Source: Pegea sp. RAD2-039
Taxonomy: Eukaryota > Chordata > Thaliacea > Salpida > Salpidae
NCBI GenBank assembly: GCA_034620365.1
Contig: JAQGEQ010000272.1
Location: forward strand, 310,001-374,000
DNA: 64,000 nt
Reading direction: 5' to 3'
The notes below the pieces were generated by a model. That model saw only the letters and a program-made list of their open reading frames with translations. It made no database searches and was not told where the DNA came from. The translations under genes and the position numbers were made by a program. Positions 10,601-23,000 of the stretch are shown piece by piece (the stretch's first letter is position 1; each line of letters opens with the position of its first letter).

Positions 10601-13600
10601 AAGTGTTGAAATTAGTTTTTCTTACAAGTAACTAAATCATAAAGTATTAAAATGTTGTTTCATAATCTAACCTCTACTTGATGTTACTTAAGTAATTTAA
10701 ACTTCAGCGTAAATCTCTTTTAGAAACCAGGGCTTAGTCAAGCACCGTCACAACCTCTAAGTTATCTTTACCGATCTCTTCTATACACACAACTTTTATT
10801 ATTATCATATTGACCAGCAATAAGCAAGAAAGGAGGCCTGCTGAGGCTCAACTAAACTGTTTAAGAGAAGTAGATACTAAAATAGATACAACAGCGGTCG
10901 GTACAGACCGACTTTTTTTTGTATATCTCTTTTAGTAATTGTTTCTTCTAACTTGCACATACTATAACTGTTATTAGAAATTGGCAAGTAGCATTTGCAG
11001 ACTTATTGTTGATATCTTTTGAAAGTTGACTTTTAATTTAATTTTCCTTCTGTATTCTACTTGTAAAATCCAATTAGTATAAGAGATAAAGAAGATTTTA
11101 TTAATGTTGTTTTTGATGTCTTACAAATTCATAATAGTCTATAGCTGAAACTGTTTGTAATTTCTTTTACTACTTTACCTTTTTCAAATTGTTGTTTATT
11201 GGTTTTAGATATGAAGCAGTGTTTTCCAGCTGTAAGATGTAGAAAGGTCTGCTACTAGTAGTCACTTTATGTTATATGTTTCCTATGATATTATTGATAT
11301 CTAGTGTACAGACGAGTTTGAAAATAGTGTGTGGTTCGAAAGGGTTGCTAATTACCAATTTAATTTCAAATAAGATCATTTATTTAACTTTTCTATGATT
11401 TCTGTATATTTAATAAAGGCGTTGTAGAATGTAACTTGCAGATATCAATTAGTTTGTAATTGTTAAAGGTTTTAAACTGTGTGTTGTTTTGATGTTCTTT
11501 TAATCCTAACTTTTAGAGCAGTTTATTATAAAGTTTAGTTGATTGATGATTGTTAGTCACTAAAGATTTTAGAATTAAATTGATAAGTTTTTGAATTCTA
11601 GTTACTCTTACCTCGAGTTTGAGCAGCGTTTAGATTAACTGATTTCTTGCTCAATATACAAAATAACTTTTAAGTGTCTTGATCTTTTGTTCATTTAAAG
11701 AGCGAACAGTTTAAGTTATTTTAAAAAAGTGAAAATAGTATTTTTCTTGGAACAACCATTTCTATTTGGAACAACCATTTCTATTTAGAAGAACCATTTC
11801 TATTTGGAGCAACCATTTCTATTTAGAAGAACCATTTCTATTTGGAACAACCATTTCTATTTGGAACAACCATTTCTATTTGGAACAACCATTTCTATTT
11901 GGAACAACCATTTCTATTTGGAACAACCATTTCTATTTAGAAGAACCATTTCTATTTGGAGCAACCATTTCTATTTGAAACAACCATTTCTATTTGGAGC
12001 AACCATTTCTATTTGGAACAACCATTTCTATTTGGAACAACCATTTCTATTTGGAACAACCATTTCTATTTGAAACAACCATTTCTATTTAGAAGAACCA
12101 TTTCTATTTGGAACAACCATTTCTATTTGGAACAACCATTTCTATTTAGAAGAACCATTTCTATTTGGAAAAACCATTTCTATTTGGAACAACCATTAAG
12201 TGAAATGAATGTTTCTTTTCCTCCTCGTTCTCGCTTCGACGGGGGAAACACCGAATTTCGATGTCGAACTGCACAAGCGATGCGAAGTCGCGGTATTGTG
12301 ATGAGAGCGCTTGCGCGGCGTATGCTAATGGACGATGTGGTTCCATGGAAACCACTTCCAGATATATTAGCAAGTTCAAAGACACTGATCCCCAACAAAG
12401 ATCGAATCTCAACCAATCATCAACCAACCACTTGTGATCAACACCAGGTGGAGGTAGAGAGTAGTGTAAAGATTCCAGTTTATCACAGCAGTATCAACGT
12501 GGAACCCAACAAGTCAGCAGCATCCGTCACCATCCAAGTACAACACGTCAATACTCCTGAAGTTACTCGCGCGCCTGTAACGCCATCTAGTGGTCAACCG
12601 GAAGTAAGCAATGACGAGAAAAGACGAATTGCGCGTCGCTTCCTTCTCGATCAGCTACTACCACCTGTCCATCGTCCACATGGACGACGTCACGCGGTTC
12701 AGATACCAGTGCATGTCCGTCATCGACCTGATGTAACGTCACAACTATCGTCGCGCGTCGAACGATCACTGCAGAATATGACGTCATCAGAAAGCGCTAA
12801 AGGCGATCATTGGCCCACTGAGAACGATTTCATAGCCCCTGCCCTAGTTCATGGACCGCTTCGCGCTACTAGACGTCGATCACGTCACTTGATGACGTCA
12901 GAGAGCGAAGCGTCGCAAGCTTCAACAAATCGCGAAAAAGTTGCTGGAAGCGATCGAGTGGTGGTGATGCAAGTCGAGACCACCGTACCCCTTCTCCCTA
13001 TACTCAATGCGCCCCGCTTCACTGACAAATCGACTTCTACTGAAGACCTACAGCTGGATGACGTCATCAGCAGAGCGACGCGCAAAGAGTCGAAGTCCGA
13101 AATGTTGTTTGGTGAAAACGAGTCCGAGTTAAAACGTCGAAGTGACGTCATCAGTGAAGTTGGGGATCAGATGGTGAGTTCCCATGACAACCATCGCGTC
13201 ACATCACGCTTCCGTTTCAACGCGAATTCTTTTCATGTCTTCCGGTCTTTTTTCATTCACCAACAAATGTGTTATGAAAAGTTGTCGAGTTTTTTTTATG
13301 CAGAAATTAGTTTTGGGGATTTCAGTTAAATGATTGGAAGTGTTGTGGAGGTGTTTGGTGTTTCAGATTATTTTCTTTCTTATTTTTATTTCTAATTTGA
13401 TTTTTATGCAGATTAGTGATAAAAACACATCAGAGAAAAGAGTTTCTACCTCTCAGGAGACCGCTGAAACAATCCCAAGATTTTATTACCCTCGCGGAAA
13501 GCCAAACCCCGAAAGTGAGTCTTATGAATCTTCATCTAGAGATCGCCTCATCTTATCTCTCACAGATGAGATCAGTGAAACTGTATCAAAGATATCAAAA

Positions 13601-16514
13601 GCTTTTAAAGAAACCGGAAAAGAAAGGTTAACGAGAAGAGAAATGGATTCAATAGCAGATGTATTAGTTTGATAACAAATCATCAACATTTGTTGATCTT
13701 CTTCTTCATCAGGTTTGTGGATTAACTTCATATTGGAAAGCTGTTCTCTTCAAAGCATCCTGCACCTCACAAGACATCAGTACAGTGACACAAGATGAAG
13801 TTGTAGCCATGTGGAAGAGGTTGATATCATATGTTGCTTATTACATCGCTCAATCAAGGTTTCTCGTGTAGAATATCGAAGTGTAACCATGACAACTCGT
13901 CGAAGTTCGTCGCTATGCTCGCCAAACCCGGCAACTCTTATCTAGACTTTGATGATTTTCTCTGCTTGATGCAAGTAAGTCTCATCTTCATCTAAATCAC
14001 TTCTATTCACAATCAACTTTCATTTAGGACATCGTTGAATGTCATCCGGGACTTTTATTTCTTCGAGAAGCGCCCGAATTCCACACGCGATACATTAACA
14101 CGGTAATTACTCACGTGACTTCCTTCTTCATGTAACTAACCACCAAACACTTCTAGGTGGTTGCCAGAATTTTTTACATGGTCAACAGATCGTGGTCAGG
14201 TCAGATCACAGTACCAGAACTTCGTAAAAGCAACTTTCTACAAGTAAGTATTAAAAGCGTCGCGAGCTAATGACGATGTGACGTCATCAGGTGCTTGATC
14301 TGCTGTCGGAGGAGAATGACATTAACGCAATCACCGACTACTTCTCGTACGAACACTTTTATGTCGTATATTGCAAGTTCTGGGAACTGGACACGGACCA
14401 TGACCTGATCGTCAACAAATCTGACCTTGCTCGTCATGGCAGCGGAGGTCTTTATCTTTCATCTTCATTACTTGATTTATATAATGATCTTGTAGTGCTC
14501 CCAATCCGGTTGATTGAAAGACTTTTATGTGGAGCAGTGACGAGATGGGACACATCTGATCATCAACATGGTCAGATGTCTTATGTGGACTTTGTGTGGT
14601 TTCTAATATCAGAAGAAGATAAGACGACATCGACTAGGTTGGTTGGGACAGTTGGTGTGGTTTGTGGTTACTTCTTGCTGTCCTAGTATCGAGTACTGGT
14701 TCAGATGTATGGACCTCGACGGGGATGGTTTCATTTCTATGTATGAGATGGAATATTTCTACGAAGAACAAGTTAAGAAGTTGGAACATTTAGAAATTGA
14801 AGCTCTACCATTTGAAGATTGCGTTTGTCAAGTAAGTCTTCATTAATTTCAATCATGTGACTATCCTTATATAAAATCAGCGTATTTCTATCACCTTGTT
14901 TTCATTTCTGTTTAAAACAATATAATTTGAGAAGAACAATTAAGATAATTTGATATTTTGACTTTTAAAACTTCTTTGAGTAAAACAAACAAATCTTGTG
15001 CTTGATGGCTTAAAGAGCCTACTTCTAGCACCTTGATTTGTAAAGACTTCTCGCTCAACAACACTGAGTAACTTGTCTTACAAACAAATCTTACGTGACT
15101 TAAGGTGTTGAGGAGTCGCCTACTTCTAGCAGCTTATAGAAGATCATTTGATTGGTTATATTATTTTTTTCACGAGTTTTTCATTCAGTCTTTTTATCAA
15201 TTTTTTTCTAATCCAATCTTAGTTACTTTTACAAGCTGGGCTAGCAGTTGTTATTCAAATAGTTGAAATTACTTTCTAAATATAAACTTCTTGACAAGGT
15301 TAATTATCTGATAATTGAATTTCCATTTCAAATGTTGCTGTATTTACCAAGGATAAGATTTGATTAAAATGATCCTTGTGGTGATGAGTTCTTCCCTGAT
15401 CTAACCACTTGTCATCACTTCATTATCTTCTTTTACTCTTTAAATTCTTTCCAGTCATAAGATGATAACTTCAACTTTACTTATCATTCGTACTTGAACG
15501 AATATTTTCTATTTTGTAAAAACTTTTCGAATTTACCAGCAAATATTTGTTAGAGAAAAATAAAAATTCAAATCCACAGGAAAAAGTTGAAAATATGTCA
15601 ACATCATCTTTCAAACCTCAAATACTTAACATAACTTGCTTCATTTATCTGCAGACCTTGTAACCAACCAATCATGAAACTGCTTTGTCGTGTTGATTTC
15701 TTTATTTGAGTTTTCTAGATGCTTGATATGGTGAAGCCGGCCTTAAGAGATCGAATCACGCTACGTGATTTGAAGCAATGCAAATTAGCAAAAATCTTTT
15801 TTGACACGTTCTTCAATATTGGAAAGTATTTAGAGCATGAACAAAAGGACCCATTCGCCCCGCCAAAAGTGAGTTTGTTGTTATTTCTCAAACCTAACCC
15901 AGCTTATCAATTCAATCAAAAGTTTTCTTTCTTCAAAAAAGCCTTTTCTCCTAACACAAATCTTCTAATCATCAGCAACTTTTAATCTATCTTTTAAAAA
16001 GATCAAAGATTATCAGTCCTTATTTTTAGTGGCTCAAAATATTTCTGAAGCTTCTGAATAATTAATATTTGATCTTCTGTTTATTAAATTAAGAAAATAT
16101 AAAAAGTTTTTCTCAAAATAACAACGGATGTTTAAAATCATTTGAACTTGAGATATTTAATTAAATTTGATTTTTAGGATGGCGACTACGTGGAAGTTTC
16201 TGATTGGGTGAGGTTTGCAACTGAAGAATATGAATTACTGGTTGCTGAAGAACATGCTAACGAACAACAATCAGGATTTGACTTGTGATTACCTCTTCAC
16301 TATTTATAATAGAAATTAATTTATTCAAAATTCTTATCCAAGTCACGTGACTAATCTTGTTGTAAACTTTTACAGATCTTGTAGTGATGAGACTGATGCA
16401 TTGATTAAAGAGGAGTTTGCAAACTATGGTTTGAGTTCTGATCGAGGAAATACTGATGATGATTTATTATATCCTCAAAAGATAGAAGATTCTAAAGAAG
16501 TCTTATCAGATTGA
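7623..16514 (+). CDS. PPP2R3B: PP2A B''-family regulatory subunit (PR48/PR70/PR72-like)
   Basis: Targets protein phosphatase 2A and binds calcium. Exons: 7623-7732, 7852-7926, 8540-8687, about 12205 (or earlier) to 13173, 13412-13514, 13566-13660, 13713-13819, 13872-13974, 14028-14102, 14157-14243, 14291-14447, 14496-14637, 14687-14831, 15719-15868, 16178-16284, 16376-16514. Phases agree throughout. Exons 1-2 give KVDELFIRWFNLPGKQQF, matching the PR48/PR70 N-terminus. The conserved core starts at IPRFYYPRGKPNP and continues with SKFVAMLAKPGNSYLDFDDF, RIFYMVNRSWSGQITVPEL, DYFSYEHFYVVYCKFWELD, DFVWFLISEEDK and EYWFRCMDLDGDGFISMYE. EF-hand 1 is DTDHDLIVNKSD and EF-hand 2 is DLDGDGFISMYE, both with liganding residues. 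Exon 4 (about 320 codons, CpG-rich, Ser/Arg-rich, low complexity) has no recognised domain and may carry an alternative start (ATG 12205), as PR130/PR72 do in vertebrates. Joining exon 3 to exon 4 is the least certain step. Confidence 0.88.
8688..11748. other. Large intron or alternative-promoter region of the PP2A B'' gene
   Basis: About 3 kb without supported exons lies between exon 3 and the minisatellite before exon 4. It contains the hairpin plus T-run at 10897-10920. If exon 4 has its own start, a second promoter must lie here, but none is recognisable. Confidence 0.45.
10897..10920 (+). other. Perfect 6-bp hairpin followed by T8
   Basis: GTCGGT / ACCGAC with loop ACAG is followed at once by eight T. 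This resembles the 3' end of an RNA polymerase III transcript, but no A/B box, snRNA or tRNA body could be recognised in the preceding 150 bases. Chance is possible in such T-rich DNA. Confidence 0.35.
11749..12198 (+). repeat. 19-bp minisatellite, about 23.7 copies
   Basis: The unit is GGAACAACCATTTCTATTT with variants beginning AGAAG, GGAGC, GAAAC or GGAAA. The period is exactly 19 throughout. No variant creates a stop in any forward frame, so all three frames are open across the array. The 19-codon superperiod reads WNNHFYLEQPFLFGTTISI. The array runs straight into the open frame of the PP2A B'' exon 4. Several TTTAG/AAG steps inside the variants could act as splice acceptors; those after 11940 and 11943 are in frame with exon 4. 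Confidence 0.95.
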
Positions 16515-18891
16515 AAAACTTTGAAATTGAAGATGGTTTGAAATTATTTCTATTAATTTTTTAGCATGAATTGTTCTTCAGTTTTCATTGACTTTTAATT
16601 GTGAAAGTTTGAGAAGTTAATTTAGTTGTAGACTTCTCTAAACCATTAGTTTTATGAAAAGAGTTTGGAATTTGTTAACAGTCTGCTTTTAGTTCTTCAA
16701 TTTTTTCTTTTTAAAACTTTGTGGTTACTTAAAATTTTCAGTTAGTTTCAGTATTTCATATGAAAAAATTTAAATAAATATAAATAATAAATAAATATGA
16801 ATTTAAAAAAGTAGCAAAACTTCTATTTTTATTATTATCTTGCCATATTTTCAACTTGTTCATCCAATTCACTTCTAATCGTTCTTCAAGTTACTTTTTA
16901 AATATTTTATCAGGAATTAAACTGTTATTTTTCAACAATAGTTTGTTTCAGGATTTTGAAACATTTATTAAATTGTTTAAAGCTTCAAGATCTGAAGAAA
17001 TTTCTTGTTAGTTGACATCGTCGAACAGAAACTTGTTTTGTTGCAAAATTATGATTTTTGTGATATTACTGTAACAATGGTCGATATTGGAAATAAATTT
17101 TTTTATGTGTGTTAAATAACCTCAACAACTTTTGCATCTCATCAAGCACAGGACTCAATGTTGCTGATTAGTTAATAAAAGTTCATGGACTAGCTCAGGC
17201 ATGGTAGATATCAAAATACCGAATCGATGTTTTTCAAAAGATTCTACAAATTAATTTAGTTGAAAGAAAGTGATGATAAGAGTGTTTGTTTATCAAATAA
17301 CTTTAACTTGCTTCATCAAATATAAATGATAGAAGACTTTGTTTGGAAATACAATTCAAGGATTCTGATAATTGAGAAAATCTATCGACTCCTTTAAAAA
17401 ATAATTTTAAGCTGAAAGTTTAGGAGTGTGGTTATTTCGTTGATTTAACAAGTCAACAATAAACTACCGAAGATCTGTTTTTAATTTCTTAATCCAAATA
17501 TGTTATCACCATAGATTAAAAAAGAACAATGAAAAGTTTGTTAGCTTTTTGAAAAACTAATTTTAGAAACTTCTGCTAGAAATATTGATGCATAATGGCT
17601 TTATAATTGAATTATCATTTGAGGCATTATTTAACAAGACACTAAGCAAGGTTAATTGAGTCAATGAACAAAAGCTGAGATTAGTTTGATAAAGATAGAC
17701 AATATAGTGAACCTTGTATTATCATTGGTTTTTAACTAACAAATTAATTAGTAGCATAAATATATTCCACACAATTATAAGAAGAAAACAACAACACTTC
17801 GTCAATAGATTGTTTTGAAGTGAACCTCTTTGAAAATGATACAATCAACCTTTATTGAATAATATAAACGCAAAACCCAAAGATTAGATATGTAGAAGAA
17901 GAATAACGAGATGTAAAAGACATGTTTTGGTTCTTAAGTTAACAGAATGAATTGAAAATTAATGGGAGTGTAAATAATCTTTAACCTCAAATATATCAAA
18001 TTCCTAAAGTATGAGTTGTTGATTAAATATTTTGGATGATTTTAAATTTATTATTTCATCTGAACAGTTTGAAAATTTAAAAACTTCAAATGTAAATAAA
18101 GCTTAAAATAGTTTTTAGATTTTTCCGTTAAACTCAGAATCACATTAACTAACATCACATTAATAATACGGGTTTCAATTTGGTTTATTTGTTTGAAAAT
18201 CATCATTACTATCTACTCTGATACTACTTTACTTCAAAACAAATTTCTAGATTTACCTTAAGCAGCAAGTTTAAGATTATTTGTTGAGAAAAGTTGTTCT
18301 GGACGAAGAGCTGACCGAGAAGTTCTTATTAGTTAAGATACTAAATCAACCTAAATGGCGTTTTATTTAATTTCTCAAGATTGAGTGATATTGTATAACA
18401 CGAAGCTTAAACAAATGGTGCTTAAACCTTAATTTAGGTTCCTAATAAAAAGGATGAACTTCATCAATCAAATATCAGGGATTAGCACCAGAACCTGAAG
18501 TCCTAAAAAAATCTTTAAAAAGTTATTTCGCTAATTCTAAAAATGTTTATTAAATGTTAGTGAAAAATCACATTGTTCATTTTAATATTAAGATTTGATT
18601 ATTTTACTTATAAAAGATATTTTAGCAAATTACTTATCTTAACAAGTAATCTTTACTCTAGTGTCTGCAAGCTCTTTTTTTACATAACTAAAAATTATCT
18701 TTATGATTTTAGCAACTAAATTTAATTAATAATACACTGCTCTTACTAATTAAATAAATTTCAAACACATTTTTTTAAAACCAAACCATTTATTCACCAC
18801 CTCTCACAGCAAATTTACATTTTAATTAAAGATTTAAATATTTGCTACTTTTCTGCTATTTTATATATTACTAAATGGTTATGTAGAGTTG
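16515..18891. other. Intergenic region between convergent PP2A B'' and cyclophilin genes
   Basis: Holds the 3' UTRs of both flanking genes. An AATAAA for the plus-strand gene is at 16773-16778, and TTTATT (AATAAA on the minus strand) for the cyclophilin gene is at 18789-18794. Otherwise nothing recognisable. Confidence 0.45.
18789..18794 (-). terminator. Polyadenylation signal of the cyclophilin gene
   Basis: AATAAA on the minus strand, about 100 bases after the stop codon. Confidence 0.45.
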
Positions 18892-20096
18892 TTAGCTTAA
18901 ATCGGATGCTGCAGAACTTTTTACATCTTCTTCATCTGAATTTGCAACATTCTTTGTGGGTTTTGTTTCTAGGTTTTCAATAGTTGCTTCAGATTTTGTT
19001 GCTTCATTTTCTTTGTCTTCCTCTTTAACATGTTTAGTTCCAATAATTGTGATCTTCTTCAACGGAATGTAATTTTTATCAGTTTTAATTCGACTCAAAG
19101 AATATAAGAATTCCAGACCTTGAAAAGCAAAGTAAAAGTTAAAGAAAGAAAACTAGAGAAATAAAAAAAATTATTTTAAATACAAAAGTCTCTAAGTTAT
19201 TTGATGCAACAAAATGATTCAGAAAATAAAAGGAAATAGTTGTTGAAGATGAAAATTCCTTGCCTCTTGTAACTCGACCAAATACAACCGCATGTCCATT
19301 CATAGATGGTAGGACATCAAATGTGATGTAAAATTGTGAAACTTTTTTGCTGTTTTCTAATTCAGGTTGAGCAATACATCCAGGAACAGCATGGGGAATT
19401 AGGAAGTTCTCTCCTGCTAACATTGGTTCATCCAAAGCACTTCTTCCTGAATGTCCAGTATTAGTAACCACATCTCCACCCTTTAATCAAACAATTATTA
19501 CGATTTCAACCAAATCTTTAATTTCAACTTACCACGATCACTATCCCGGTTTTTTTAAAGAAAAAGTCAGTGTTGTTATACCCATAACCTTTTGAATGAT
19601 TGGCAAGCATGATAAAGTTGTCTACAGTAAGTGGACAGGCAAGTCCATACAATCCAATTTCTATCTCACCACTCTCACCTTCCTCCACTGCTATAGTAAA
19701 GTTCACCTTTCAAATATTTCAGTTAAAACAAGAAAGTCATTTTATCAAAACAATAGCAATTCTAACCCTGTCGGTAATCACTTCAAATTCTTGGTTTTTA
19801 TGGTTGGTTGGTTCTTCAAATGTTGCATTAAAATACATTAAGTAAGTGATGATACTTAGTAGTAGAAGCAATACAGTTATTGGATGGTTTACTATAAAGG
19901 GTCTGATATAACTTTCGTAAATTTTCGATGATTCAATTTTTAGTTTTTCAAAAAGAGGCACTGATTCCATCATACTCATACTGCTTTTGCTCTTTCTAGC
20001 AAGTTTTTTTGGTGATGAAGGAGTCTTATTTGCTCTTCTTCTTTTTAAATTTGATTTGGATCTTTCACCTCCAGCATTTTCTTTTTCTTCTGACAT
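18892..20096 (-). CDS. Membrane-anchored, catalytically degenerate cyclophilin
   Basis: Four exons on the minus strand: 20096-19767, 19706-19533, 19480-19264, 19118-18892, giving 315 residues. The N-terminal 75 residues are basic and Ser-rich (KRRRANKTPSSPKKLARKSK). One transmembrane segment follows at about 75-91 (ITVLLLLLSIITYLMYF). The cyclophilin fold runs from VNFTIAVEEGESGEIEIGLY through VDNFIMLAN, GGDVV, SQFYITFDVL, NGHAVVFGRVTRG and FLYSLSRI to an acidic Lys/Glu-rich tail. This implies a type II protein with its domain in the ER lumen or outside the cell. The FHR-x4-F-x2-Q active-site strip is DFFFKKTGIVIVGGD: catalytic Arg is Lys, and the Phe and Gln are gone. The Trp of EWLDGKHV is also replaced. 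It may be a binding rather than isomerase domain. Intron 3 has a GC donor (AGAG|GCAAGG). Confidence 0.8.
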
Positions 20097-23000
20097 CACT
20101 TCTAAATTCTAAAGCTTTTTTTTCTGTTAAAATCTAATCTAAGAATAAATTAAGTAAATTACTTTTAGTATAAACTAAGCCTTTGTTTGAAAGTTTAATA
20201 AAGTTTTAAAGGTTTTTATGTATTATTCACTAAACTTTCAACTCAGTTTTATTATAAAATGTCAAATAACTATTTAAAAATACATTTTAAGTATATAAAA
20301 AACATTCATTATAAATCTATTTTCAAATAGTATTTCCACTCTTTTCTAACTACAGATTTTTTAAATGATCTTATCAATCTTTCTAAATAAACTTTAAACA
20401 AATGTATCTAACAATTCAATTCAAGTCTGAGCTATAGTGGATAAAAAAAATTATCTTACACGTATTGAACATTAGCTTATAACCAATCAACAAAAGACTG
20501 AAGTACTACGTTGTAATTCCATCAGATAAAGTTGTTGTGATAAGACCTCTACAAACTTCTGGTATCATGTTACTTTTAGTAAGATTGAAACTATTAAGAG
20601 GCTTAAATATTTCACTTATAAAGTTAATCTATAAAAAAAATTATTTTTAATCTTCTACTTATGTTTCTGTTGGCGAAATGAAAAATATTTATCTTTAACT
20701 TAACTAAATTTCTTAATTCATTTTAAAATAAAGTAACTTAACCAGTAGCAATCGTTCCTTAATGCATTCAACATTTAGACAGATGGATTGTATTTAATGT
20801 TTTGTTAGTGATATACTTTAAACTATTTTTTTGATACCACCAAAGTTAATTAAATTGAATTTGAATTAAGAACAAATTGAGATTAATTCTTTAGTTTCCC
20901 TTTTCTTAGCTATTTCAAAACTTTATAACTCTTGATAATGTAATCGTCAATTCTTTCTAACCTGTCTTTTGATATCTTCAATGTTTCAAAAAAGTTGTTT
21001 TTGTTTCACTCATAGCTTTTGATTATAAATTTCAAAAATATTTTATTATTAAACTTTATTTCTTATTTTATTTGAGGAATGGCAGCAGATGATAGATTAT
21101 AATATATAATATATATCTCTTACAAAGAATCACATTCAATAACTGCAAAAAGATAATGAAAAGGTCATAAGTAATACACTTTAACATAACTATTGCTTGA
21201 AAGTATGAAAAATGCAAACTAAATATAAAAAATGAATCAAAAATACCAAATAAATGAAGAAAATAAATTAACTATTATTTATATTTTATTGTGATTTCAT
21301 TGTTAACGAAATTACTTAAAATTAAAAATTATTTTTTCAATAAAAGTTTTAAAAATATAATAGAAAAAGTATTGAGTAGGTTTAATATAACTTAAAATTT
21401 AAATTATTTGTAATAGAAATAAGTAAATGCTTCTTTTAAAAAAGTTTGTAATTTGTTACTTGTTGTCCAAACTCACAAATAAATTAGTAGTAGAGACAAA
21501 ACATTCGTAGAAATTATTTTAAAGTTTTAAATACTGCAGTTGATAAAACAGAAAGAAAAAAGAAGAAAGGGTCCTGCTTTGTCCAAGAATGGCCATGCTG
21601 TAAGCAACGTCAGAAATTATGGAGATCCAATTGTTACCCAGGCCGCTAGATTCCACTTTCCATGCCAACTGAGTACAGTGGCAAACTGCCTACGAGGTTC
21701 CAACTCCAAATAACAGTGATAAAAAATAGCCTTATTTGTAGTCCGATCATGTTTGATAAAAAATACAAGCTACTCTTACTTTTTGAATTCTAAAAGTAAT
21801 TTAACTAATTTACAGTTTAAGAACATATTTAAACTAATCTTCCAGAGTAGTTTTCAGTAGCATAATCATATCATCGTTATTTTTTTTTAATAGCACTTTA
21901 TAGTTTGTATTAAAAAATATTCGATGTCTGAAAGAAAAAAAATATTATCAAATATAAATGAATGAAAGAAAGAAAGAAAGAAGATTCCATGCTATATATA
22001 TTTTTAGTCGACATAAAAATAATTGTACGAAATGCGTTACTAACTCTCTCTCTTATCACTACATCCTTAATCTCAATTAGATAAAATGATGGCAAAACTT
22101 TTGGATAAGTTTTATATATTTTCTTATTTATTTTTAAAGACAAAAGTAAATTCAATTCTACATTACCCAAAATTTAGATTTTTCGGTTTATTAGCTTGCA
22201 CTTACAATGGTCTTTACCAATTATGGTTTTATCAAGAAATTGGCACCGAGTTATTTAATTAATTTATATTGTTAACTATTAATATATAATTTTAACTTAA
22301 TATTTTTTGGTAATTTATAATGATAAATTATTAACTATTTATCACATAACATTATAATTAAAAATATTTTCTTTTTTATAACGTGAAAGAAAATGTAGAT
22401 CCATTATGCCTTCTGCATTCACATCACTTTGGACTCTTTAATCCACTACAGTTGATGATTTTTTGGTTTTAATGGCTTCCTAGTTTGCGACTTTCAGCAT
22501 TAAAGGTTTGAATTACGTAAAAGTAGCATCACTTTGGCTCTTGTTTTAACTGGAAACAGTATTGTTTCAATTTATTTAAATTATGTTTTTCTTTTGTTTA
22601 TTGTTCTTTATTTTTCCTAATATTATTTCGATTATAGCTTTTCAATTTTTAAGGACGATATTTGATCTACTGAATCATAGAAAAACGACAATTAAACTTC
22701 ATATTTTCCTAATAAGGGCGTTTTTATAGATTGTTCTACTTTGTTTACAAAATTATTATAAAACTGAAAAGTTTTTTTTTAACTTAATCTTTTTACTAAA
22801 TATATATTTCAAATATAAACCAATAAATTTCTGATTTTAGCTTAATGATCTTTGTAAAGTCTTCTTTATCACCAATGTTAGTTTTACATTTATTTAGTAA
22901 TAGTAAATACTCTGTACTTTACTATGCATGCAATTATTTTGTTATTTTTATAATATGAGATTTATATTTGAATATATGTTTTTTCTCTGCCTCAATTTGA

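Noticed and set aside
11766..12073. Forward open frames of 70-89 codons beginning MEQPFLF
   Set aside because: They are produced by the stop-free 19-bp minisatellite in different frames and are not separate genes.
11749..12198. CRISPR-like array
   Set aside because: The units are contiguous 19-bp tandem repeats with no unique spacers, in an animal nuclear genome.
12161..13151. Several minus-strand open frames over the CpG-rich PP2A exon
   Set aside because: They are shadows of the plus-strand coding exon, with no family resemblance or splice context.
19139..19263. Read-through of cyclophilin exon 3 (KEFSSSTTISFYFLNHF…)
   Set aside because: The GC-AG splice restores the expected C-terminal part of the fold; the read-through is AT-rich intron sequence with a stop.
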